Assembly: GCA_033064195.1 (NCBI GenBank)
Contig: JARBJD010000567.1
Location: forward strand, 1 to 32,694
DNA: 32,694 bases
Source: Blattamonas nauphoetae
Lineage: Eukaryota; Preaxostyla; Oxymonadida
Reading direction: 5' to 3'
Part shown: piece by piece, positions 24,679-32,694 of the stretch
Layout of the letters: every line of letters begins with the position of its first letter
Numbering within the stretch: position 1 is the first letter of the stretch
The notes under the pieces: generated by a model
Databases searched by the model: none
Told to the model about the DNA's origin: nothing
Seen by the model: only the letters and a program-made list of their open reading frames with translations
Made by a program: the position numbers and the translations under genes

Positions 24679-25531
24679 GGGTGATTCTAAATGAAATGTT
24701 ACTTTACACTATGGTGCGTTACAAAAATTAAAATTGCACAATTTGCATTCATCTGCTTTCAGGACTGAAAAGTGCTAAATTTTGTAGATTTTGCTTTGAT
24801 CGCGTTCGATTGAGCTCTTATAGGATCTGGACATTTTATCACTTTTTTTCTTCACAACGTTTCAGAAATCAAAGAGGTGGTGGTAAACGACATAAAAACG
24901 GATTTGTGAGAGAAATGCGAATTGAAAACATATATCATCCAAAAAACCGTGAAAAGCTTATTTTGGATATCTCACTTCAAACATAAAAGATCTCTATGAA
25001 ATTTCTGGTGTGTGTCAGAATGGCGTGTTTGTGACGTGGAAATGAAGGAACGACACTTTTAATGGTTTGCTACAGAGGAGGGAGGCAGATCAGAAAACGC
25101 AAGTTCACTGTGAGAAGAGAAGAACGAGACTACCAGATCTGAATGATACAGCTGAAGGAAAAGAGATGAAAAACTCGAAATCACAATAAAACATAGAGAT
25201 GTCAAGTGTCATTGATAGATCTGAGTTGAAATAAAACGGACTTGGAAAGCGAAGATGAGAATATATACACTGTTCAAACGATGGAGGTCAGCTTCAAATG
25301 ATGTGTTAGAACGAGGTACTTGTACAATTTTGGGGGAACGTGTTAGTTTGAGCGAAGAAGGATCGCTGAAAGAAGAAATCAGACGGAAAAGATTGGATGA
25401 AGAGTCAGAAAAATGGAAAACACCTTAATCATGTCGAATGAAGGAGAATATGAGCGCTCTGAAAATTGTATTGAGTTTCTGCTCATATGACAGAAGAAAA
25501 TACGCGGGTAACAATTCATTTAGAATCACCC
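24679..25531. mobile_element. Non-autonomous DNA element (MITE-like) in the right TIR
   Basis: The 853-bp insertion has 24-bp terminal inverted repeats beginning GGGTGATTCTAAATGAA, with one mismatch. It is flanked by ATTT on both sides, a possible 4-bp target duplication; alternatively it split a TA with no duplication. It interrupts the right TIR at the position where the left TIR carries the 4260-5865 transposon. The interior is A-rich with no convincing coding sequence, so it must have been moved by enzymes from elsewhere. Family not assigned. Confidence 0.85.
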
Positions 25532-27855
25532 ATTTCTCGATCGATCGTCGATTTTGATTCAGAAGGTACGCCGCTTTGTTTTACTTTCTATTGACCTTGA
25601 ATTCATGTTCTCCCTCTTTTGGCTTTTCATTTGTTCTCTTCTCTTTTCATAAAACATTCTCTTGGACCTAATTTGGCTCTTTTCTGTCTTCTCAGTTCTG
25701 GTACAGTACAGTGTTTTATCGTCTAGTTAATGTGGATCTGACTTGAGATTAACAGGTTTGTTCACTTTTCAGCTCATTCTTTCCTAAAAGCATTGTTGTA
25801 CCAGATCGAAACGATCAAAACAGTCACCTTCGAATTGGGTACACGATCGCGCTTTATCGTTCGCTGTATGTTGAATTACGGAGATGAACCTGGTGTGATC
25901 ACGTTTTATTATTTGTTCACTTTTAATTCCCATAGTTAACTTGATATCAATGATCCTCACATCTTAGGTACGGTATGGTGTTTTAGACTTCGAAAGAATG
26001 TGTCACTGAAGGATTGAAACTGGTATCCTCTGTTTCCACATTCATTCTTTCTTAAAATCAATTTGTGTACCAGATAAAGTGGACTGAAGAGTGACCATCC
26101 AATCGAGTGAAGCGTTGCTGTTTATGGTCGCAAAGGATGTCTCACAACTGGAACCAAACTGGTATTCTCTTGTTTTTATTTATCTAATTCTAAAATTCAA
26201 TTATGAACACAATAGAAACAATCCACAGCGTCCGCTCGATATCAATTCTCCAATTATGTTTTAAGATTCACAAGTATGTTTTCTAAACTCAGTTCACATT
26301 GATTAGGCGACATTGGTTTCGTTCGCGCATAAAAGTCATTTTGTGACCTCGATCTCTTCATTTTACTCTTCTCGTTTCTTTCATTCCTCACTTCACTTTA
26401 GTGTTTGATTGCCACTTCATTCAGTTTTGTTTGCTCTTTGTTTGTGAAATTTCGATTCACGCGATCATAAAACTCATTTCTGAACCAGGATCTCTTCATT
26501 TTGATCGTCTCATTTCTTTCGTCCCTCACTTCACTTTATCGCTTAATTATCACTTCATTCACTATTGTTTGTTCTTTTATCCTAAATTTCGATGAACGCG
26601 TTCATAAAACACATTAGTGTACCTCAATTCTCACTTCATCCATTTCACCATTCACTATCATACTTGCTCACTTCATTGTACCTTGTTTCAATCTCTTTTT
26701 GTCAAATTAAGCAAAAAGTCAAAAACAATGAAGACATAATGATGTGCGCGTGAGGTGTGAACGACGGAAAAAGGGTTGTGAAATGAGGTAAATGAGAGTG
26801 TCTTATGAACGGATAAGTGGTGAAATGGAACAAAGAAGATGAGTGATACAATGTGCTGAAATGAGTTTTGTTAAAACAAACATACGGACAAGATATGGGG
26901 AAAAGACGTAAAATCAACTTTATAGAAAAGTACCGAACAAAAGTGTTAAAAATTCAGCCACTCCCTCCTCAGAACGTGAGAAAGGGAGGATGATATGTGA
27001 AAACACATACAAAAATGACGGTGACTGAAAGTGAGGTGAAAATGTGGTGAATCAAAGGTGTGTGCAAAAAGAGGACTAATGAAGTGGGAAAACAGGAAAT
27101 CTCAAAAAGCGTCGCTAGGACGCGAATGCGAAGAATTTAGAAGATCTAACGTTAAAAATGAAAATTGGCAAAAAGTGTCCGAAGGATCGTGACGTGAAAA
27201 GGTTCATACCTAAAGTCGCCAGAAGGCGTTCTTATCCAATCTAACACAAAAGGCGTCATAAGAGGACGATTCCTGAGCGAAAGATGATGGAAGACAGGGT
27301 CCATACCTTATCTCGAAAATTTCGACTCGTAAAATCCTCAATGGGTCGGATCAAACTTTTTTCCAAAAGTGTTTTTATCGCGAATCTCACCTTTCAAAAT
27401 CGATTTTGTAATTTTAGAAGATGTTTGAGGTGAATTTGAGACATAAAGGAGTGGTTAGTAGCGAAATCTGAAAATCGACTTTTGGTCCATTTTTGACCAC
27501 TGTTCGGTACGTAGCTCCACGAATTCTCAACCGATTTTCATCGGGATTGTTTTGATCGACGACTCACATCGTCCTCGACATTTTAGAATTATTTTCGATT
27601 TTTTCGAAGTGGTTCTCAAGTTGGATTCACTTTGTTCGAGTTCAAAAGTGAAAAACATCGAAAAAGTGACAACATTTTGGAATATATCAAAATTTGCTTC
27701 AAAATTGACGCTTAAAATGAGGTCAAAATATTGGACATATTTTGGAATTTAGGTCAAATATTGGCATCATTGAAATGGCCTAAATTCCTTTTAATACAAG
27801 ATTTAGAAATGGTCAATCGGAATTGACTTTTCGTTTCTGATTTCAACGACTATTT

Positions 27856-28362
27856 TATGATGTTAAGTTGTCCTGTCCTCCTCACTTTCTGTCCGTCCTC
27901 CTCTTTTCTTGTCCGATTCTGAAATTGAAAGAAAATTGAAAATTTTGGATATTTCCAGTGATAAAAGTGCATTTTAGGATCGAATTTGGCTTGATTTTGC
28001 AAAAAACGTGAAAATCAACGAAGTCGATCCAACAAATCACATTGAGGGTTGATCACGGATCGAATCTTCTCGAATACTTTTGTTTCCGATGAAATGTTGC
28101 GAAATACAGAATACGAAAGAAGTTAGAAGGAAGTGGACGGAGTAGTGATGAAACAAGCACTCTTCTTCGCCTTCGCACAACTACCTCAGGTTGGGTCGGA
28201 ACAAATGGAAGAAAATGAGTGAAGATACTGCGGAATTCATCCGGTTAGCGTAGAAACCCGAGGGAACAGCTTGACGTTGGCGAAATTTGATTTGAAATGA
28301 AGTGAGAGATGAAGCAATCGATATATTAAGAATTGAGTGTGTGAGATGGGGAGTGAACGCGC
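27856..28362. other. Right flank of the Polinton, no gene seen
   Basis: It starts TATGATGTTAAGTTGTCC. A pyrimidine-rich stretch with repeated GTCC/TCCTC text follows to about 27920, resembling the GTCCGATTTGTCCTC-type microrepeats near 31750-31870. The rest is A/T-rich with no convincing open frame. It does not continue the pogo-like transposon that abuts the left end of the Polinton. Confidence 0.5.
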
Positions 28363-28985
28363 GATCGTGGAGAGGAGGGAATGTGCGATCGTGGAGAGCA
28401 GGGACGCGCGATCGTGTAGAGGAGGGAGTGCGCGATCGTGGAGATGAGGGACGGAAGATCGTGAAGAGAAGGGACGGAAGATCGTGGAGAGCAGGGAGTG
28501 CGCGATCGTGGAGAGGAGGGACGGAAGATCGTGAAGAGGAGGGAGCGTGCGTTCGTGTAGAGCAGGGAGTGTGCGATCGTGGAAACAAGGAGTGCGCGAT
28601 CGTGGAGATGAGGGACGGAAGATCGTGGAGAGGAGGGAGTGCGTTCGGGTAGAGCAGGGAGTGTGCGATCGTGGAAACAAGGAGGTGCGATTATGGAGAT
28701 GAGGGACGGAAGATCGTGAAGAGGAGGGAGCGTGCGTTCGGGTAGAGCAGGGAGTGTGCGATCGTGGAAAGAAGGAGTGTGCGTTCGTGTAGAGGAGGGA
28801 GTGTGCGATCGTGGAGAGGAGGGAGTGTGCGATCGTGTAGAGCAGGGACGCGCGATCGTGGAGAGCAGGGAGTGTGCGATCGTGGAGAGGAGGGAGTGTG
28901 CGATCGAGGAGAGGAGGGACGGAAGATCGTGAAGAGGAGGGAGTGGGCGATCGAGGAGAGGAAGGACGGGAGATCGTGGAGAGTG
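28363..28985 (+). repeat. Minisatellite of about 26 units, 23-24 bp each
   Basis: Imperfect head-to-tail units of the form GATCGTGGAGAGGAGGGAG + TGTGC, with common variants ending in ACGGAA or CGCGC, or starting GTTCG. Several higher-order groups recur, for example a unit with GGAAACAAGG following one with GTGTAGAGCAGG. The array is purine-rich on the plus strand. Units of 24 bp keep a frame, so the minus strand reads as a Ser/Arg/His/Pro repeat protein ('SPRSHTPCSTRTHAPSSSRS') for about 250 codons. No start context or non-repeat domain supports it as a gene. Confidence 0.85.
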
Positions 28986-29108
28986 AAAGTTCCTGTCGGC
29001 ATTCCGAGTCCACTCTGAGTGTATCTCACGTAGTCAGGACTACTGTGTCGAGAGTGGTTGTGAAGCGCGTCAGTGATGGCCTGTCCGGTGAAGTGAACGA
29101 CAGTACCA

Positions 29109-30466
29109 TCAGAACGAGGTGATTGGGATAAGGTGACCACTGTTGAGGGTGAGGACGCATGTTGAGAGGAATATTGAATGAGTTGATGATTGAATCGAAG
29201 GATCGACGATGAATTCGTCGGATGTGCACTTCACTGAGAGCAGATTGTGTGTCAAGCTCTGGAAAATCGAAGATGAGGAAGCGAGAAAAGGGGTGGCGAT
29301 CATCCTTCCTTCGACGGCCGATTCTGCGAATCTCTGAAGAGTCGCTGTGGCCTCGTCGAGAAGATTATACAAGATCCTGCTGGTGATGGCGTTTTGTGTT
29401 GGATGAGGGATCAGCGTACTGTCCAGTCTGTCCTCGTCAACGATCAGGTAATTCTCGGCAATTGTCGTGGAGTCACAGTTCGTGATTCTTGTTGCGAACA
29501 ACGACGAGCACCCTGGGTTCTGGAGCACGAACTCCATCCCTTCTGAAGAGTCGATTCCTCTGAATATCACGCTGTCCAGAACGAGCCCGGAGCTGTCTGC
29601 GAGGCGCATGGCACAACTCACCTCGCCTTCAGAGGGAGGACGGCAGCAGTCCATGAAGAGTATGAGGCAGAGACTGGCTGGAAAACCGAGCCTGAGATGG
29701 AAAGAGAGGAAGGGCCGGAGAGTGTCGCACTTCCATCAAACTGCGCTGAACACGCCATGAACAAACAGCGACTGAACGTGATGTGGTTTTGAACGATGCC
29801 GTTGATTTCTGGATGATTCTGTTGAAGGAGGCGGCAAAGGGTGAAGGAGACGTTCGAGCAGACGAGGGATTCTCCGTTGTTGAGTCCACACACCCTGTTC
29901 CACTAAGTTGGTTCGAGCTCATTGTGTCAGGAGGCGGGAAGAGAGGAGAGATGAGTCAACTGTGAGTTGAGTCGGTACGACTTGATTCTGTTCTGTCGAA
30001 AGTGTCCTGGGGAGAGGAGAGGACCAGTTCCAAGAACGAGGCTGGTGACGTGAATGAGGAGACCGGAGCAGCTGACAGAAGCTGCACTGTTTATCTCAGA
30101 GCAGGGTGGTTGGGCGGAGGAGAATTTGCGGATTGGGGAAAAGGCAATCAGTGGAAGGAGTGTCCGAAGTTCACTCGATCTGGGAACAACGTCAATGAAA
30201 GAAATTGAACATCCATCGTTCACCTCAGAACAGACAAGCATAAATGGGGAACATGCAGGATTTGAGATGATCATGCTTGACGAAATGACCACGTTGGAGT
30301 TCGAGAGTTGTCCGTTCGAAAGAAACATCCCTCGACAATCAATTATCATCCATGAAACATAAATCGAACAATTTGAGAAGATAAATATGAATTTGATCGT
30401 TTCTTCATGGTAGTTTGCTTTGTTTTTCCACGTCCGAGATTCATGTTGACGAGCTTCGTCCACCAA
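29109..30466 (-). pseudogene. Decayed host gene, beta-helix-type surface protein
   Basis: Three minus-strand stretches in different frames look like one host protein. The first, 30466-29927, contains 'WMIIDCRGMFLSNGQLSNSN'. The second, 29893-29618, contains 'FSRCLFMACSAQFDG' and 'SSLSISGSVFQPV'. The third, 29654-29109, contains 'LVLDSVIFRGIDSSEG' and 'CSSLFATRITNCDSTTIAEN'. Short strands with Cys, Ser and Asn turns ('ISFIDVV', 'ITNCDS') are typical of right-handed beta-helix (pectate-lyase-like) surface proteins, which are greatly expanded in oxymonads and trichomonads. At least two frame changes separate the pieces, so the gene is broken, or possibly split by unrecognised introns. The family call is by text style only. 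Confidence 0.45.
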
Positions 30467-31890
30467 CCATGTACAGGGTGAGAAAAGTTTCTCTAGTTCA
30501 TCTTTTCGACAAAAGTTAAAAAGAGAGTTTCAAGACGTGAAATATGAAGAGAGTATCATTAAAGCTTAACTGAATTCTCGTTCGTTTTTGTCAGAAATCG
30601 ACATGCGAACGATCTGACTTCATTCGTACACTGCACTGAAGTTGATTAGAAAGAAATCAGTGAATGAGGTGGTGAGCAAACAGTATAGCGACAACGATCT
30701 CTATTTGATGTTTGTTTCGAAAACATGCACAATTGTGGGATGAAGGTTACTTTGGCCCCCGTAGAATAGGATTCTTGTTTCTTTTCCTCGAAGATTCATC
30801 GTCGTTGATGAGACTAGGTACTGATGCGCATGATATTTATCGTATTTTAAATCGAGTATGCGGTGAAATCCGTCTTGATCGCCATTTTCTCGTGTCGGCT
30901 TCTCTTCAATCGCAAGTCGAGAATGATGAAATATCGTCAGAGTCGCACTTGGTGGTTTGTTTCGGAAGTTGATCGAGAAAAGTGAGTCATCCGCCTAATC
31001 ATCGGAGGCTGGTTGTAAATTGGCTGCCCACGTTCGTTCCGCAATTCTTGCATGAATAAGACCCGCTCAACACATCATTTCCCGTGTACGATGAGGGAAT
31101 CTGTTTCATTCTGTGGCGGTAGCCTATTTTCGAGAGCGGCACGTTCAGATCCTCCTTCCGTTTGGCTTCGATACAGTTCTCGATTGTGAGTGAGTCGGAG
31201 ATTGTGTCAAATCTGAAGAGGTGATTGGTTCCTTCAAATCACGTTCTGACAAAGAGAAAGGCGGAGTTATGGACAGTGTCGGGAACGGATGTCCTTGAAG
31301 TTCTCCGTGTTGTTCGGAAGAACAGAGGAGGTATGTGGTTCGGCTAATTGATGAAAATGAGTATAGAAACAATAAAGATGCATACTGATGTTGGGAGTTT
31401 TTCCTATTTCATTTCTTTCTGTTTATTTCAGATTGTTACACGATCAAGTCATCTATGTCGGATAAATGATGAGAAACATGGGAAGAAGAGGGTAATAACA
31501 GCGGAGATACATACTGATGGAGTGATTTTTCACCAGATTAATTCGATACGATATCAATGACAAGAAGAAGAGGAGTCAATTCTGGGTCAAGTGGTTTTTC
31601 ACGAATTTGGATTCAACACAGACAAAATTGATTTAGAACCCGACAATAGAAGGGTTGAATGTAGAACGGAAGTCAAATTGCGGAATGAGAGGTCCTGAAA
31701 GAAAGAGATGACGAAGACAACTCATCGTGGGAAGATCGGGACAAATCGGACATGTCCGATTTGTCCGATTTGTCCTCTTTGAGATAAGTGCAGAAGTTGG
31801 ATGAACTAATTGAGAGAAAGTTCCAGTGTGAATATAAGGTGCTTGTCCGATTTGTCCTCCTCTTTGTCCTCTCTTGGGCCGATCGTCCCT

Positions 31891-31914
31891 CTAAACTCCT
31901 AATTAGGAGTTTAG
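31891..31914. repeat. Perfect 24-bp palindrome
   Basis: The arm CTAAACTCCTAA is followed directly by its exact inverse, with no loop. It lies just after the GTCC microrepeat cluster. It may be a fused pair of element ends, a regulatory hairpin or chance; nothing else marks it. Confidence 0.7.
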
Positions 31915-32108
31915 GAGACAGAGCCCCTACGGCTCGTGATTCACCACCAAACTGATTTTCACACATATTAACGCCCTTTTAATGTCATACGATGGATATG
32001 ATCGAATATTGAAGGATCAAGTCTGCTATATAGTCAGAAAATTCCATGAAAAAGTGCGGGTGAAGAAACTTCTTTTCAGACATTTTGAAGCATTCTCTGT
32101 AGGCATGG

Positions 32109-32164
32109 CTGACCGGCACTGACCGGTCAGTTTTCGCCGAAAAGTACTGACGGTCACTGACCGG
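32109..32164. repeat. Cluster of CTGACCGG palindromic motifs
   Basis: CTGACCGG at 32109, the palindrome ACTGACCGGTCAGT at 32118-32131, and ACTGACGGTCACTGACCGG at 32146-32164, the last two in mixed orientation. This resembles subterminal repeats of a DNA transposon, but no matching partner end or transposase is visible in the window. Confidence 0.45.
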
Positions 32165-32492
32165 AGAAATATCGGAACCCATAATCGGAATTTACCATTT
32201 CTCGAAGTGTTTTCAGGTTAAACAGAGAATTGAGTTATTGACATGAGGTGCGGATAGAAACCATGAATCAGACACAGAAATGACTCTATTCGTGATAATT
32301 AAATCAGATTCAATCAGAAAGAACTTACAAATACCTGTTCTTGGCGTTCAGAGAGTGAAAGTACGATCAATGGGTTCGATCTGACCTGTCACCCACAGAT
32401 TTGCCCTCTTGTGAAACAGTCGAATCCAACGGATTTTCAATTCACATGAATTCAATCACAATGGAAGAGTCGATACTAAAAGGTTGAATACT

Positions 32493-32694
32493 GACACGTA
32501 GTTAGGATCTCTTCTTCCTTCGTCTCTCAACATCCCTCCTTCATCCCATCGCTTGTTTTATCTCCTGACCCCTCTCGCATCGCATCTCTCTTCATCTTGT
32601 TCCATCAACTCATCCTTTGTGCCGATCAAGACGACGAGTCTGACGACCCTGCAGCCATAACCGAATTGAATCACCACAACCCGCTCGTCATCCC
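32493..32694 (+). CDS. Possible partial host exon running off the right edge
   Basis: An open frame of 67 codons without an ATG begins after a stop at about 32490 and continues to the window end. It contains 'RIASLFILFHQLILCADQDD' and then 'ESDDPAAITELNHH'. The hydrophobic-helix then acidic-loop composition looks protein-like, and the text is richer in G and C than its surroundings. It may be an exon entered after an intron (a TTAG lies just before), or the 5'-truncated part of a decayed gene. No family recognised. Confidence 0.3.

Larger units (their letters stand above)
1939..27855. mobile_element. Polinton/Maverick element with about 3.3 kb terminal inverted repeats, largely whole but broken
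   Basis: The call rests on the full Polinton gene set between long inverted repeats: protein-primed family B DNA polymerase, retroviral-type integrase, A32/FtsK-type packaging ATPase and double jelly-roll capsid proteins. The ends start AAATAGTCG or AGTCG on both sides. Polintons usually make 6-bp target duplications, but none is visible here. Three other elements are nested in it: 4260-5865, 20241-21852 and 24679-25531. Apart from these it has a small number of breaks (about two to four) in the replication region; the virion genes mostly read through. The TIR arms match almost base for base, so the copy is either young or its ends have been homogenised. Gene order and the shared promoter motif support a single unit. 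Confidence 0.93.
23722..27855 (-). repeat. Right Polinton terminal inverted repeat (about 3.28 kb without its nested element)
   Basis: This is the inverted partner of 1939-6824. It begins just upstream of the fibre-like gene (TTCAACTC at 23722-23729) and ends at 27855 (CGACTATTT). It contains one foreign insertion, 24679-25531. It carries the first 49 codons of the 129-aa left-end gene on the minus strand, which then run into unrelated sequence at the repeat boundary. No other convincing coding sequence is present. Several open stretches here, such as those near 24000-24650, are pyrimidine-rich low-complexity text rather than genes. Confidence 0.93.
30467..32492. other. Host DNA without a recognisable gene
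   Basis: No long or family-like open frame on either strand; the short frames (for example around 30712-30972) lack recognisable features. A mariner-like terminus, TA + CAGGGTGAGAAAAGT, occurs at about 30473 without a partner. Short GTCCGATTTGTCC microrepeats lie near 31740-31880, followed by a perfect palindrome at 31891-31914. CTGACCGG motifs cluster at 32109-32164. Confidence 0.5.

Noticed and set aside
28363-28985. CRISPR array
   Set aside because: Units are contiguous and degenerate with no unique spacers, and the context is eukaryotic.
28237-29140. Long minus-strand frames with Ser/Arg/His/Pro repeats
   Set aside because: They come from the 24-bp minisatellite; no non-repeat domain, no start context, and units of 23 bp break the frame repeatedly.
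30473-30500. TA + CAGGGTGAGAAAAGT as a second mariner end
   Set aside because: No inverted partner or transposase text was found downstream; a solo end or chance match cannot be told apart.
30712-30972. 86-codon plus-strand frame as a host gene
   Set aside because: No recognisable domain, no start motif, and neighbouring frames look equally random.
1-32694. tRNA or rRNA genes
   Set aside because: No cloverleaf with GGTTCRANNCC-type box B or conserved rRNA core text was recognised on either strand by eye.

Overview
The window is a stretch of protist nuclear DNA. About 26 kb of it (roughly 1939-27855) is one Polinton/Maverick element. The rest is decayed host DNA. The host looks like a metamonad flagellate, most likely an oxymonad such as Blattamonas. 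I base this on the protein style of the left-hand host fragment (a C-terminus ending in a '...IKWSNMLGMN'-like tail), on beta-helix-like surface protein remains on the right, and on pogo-like and mariner transposons alongside a giant Polinton. The host name comes from remembered family style, not from a search.

Layout: 1-590 holds the broken 3' part of a host gene. From 696 to about 1938 lies a pogo-like DNA transposon with a frameshifted transposase. The Polinton follows, bounded by terminal inverted repeats (TIRs) of about 3.28 kb: 1939-6824 on the left and 23722-27855 on the right, lengths including later insertions. A 1.6 kb pogo-like transposon (4260-5865) sits in the left repeat. An unrelated 0.85 kb non-autonomous element (24679-25531) sits at the matching point of the right repeat. 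Large parts of the repeats are built from degenerate units of about 137 bp.

Polinton genes, left to right: a 129-aa two-repeat protein; a short, probably broken region; protein-primed family B DNA polymerase with an OTU-like front end and an embedded HNH-like zinc domain; retroviral-type integrase; a small coiled-coil protein; A32-like packaging ATPase (minus strand); two unknown proteins; two small 'MAPG' paralogues; a major capsid protein; a second capsid paralogue split by a 1.6 kb mariner; a small protein; and a minus-strand fibre-like protein ending in an S74 intramolecular chaperone domain. Together these form a replication-integration module followed by a virion module. No adenain-like maturation protease was recognised. 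The element looks largely whole but carries a few breaks plus three nested insertions. The near-identical TIR arms suggest it is fairly young or has been homogenised.

Nearly every Polinton gene starts right after a T-rich TTTTTATTTTT tract that runs into TAAATG-like sequence. Several genes end in tiny stem-triloop hairpins. These two signals look like the element's own transcription start and stop grammar.

Right of the Polinton there is a minisatellite of 23-24 bp units (28363-28985), a decayed host beta-helix-type gene on the minus strand (29109-30466), and about 2 kb with little recognisable content. A possible host exon runs off the right edge.
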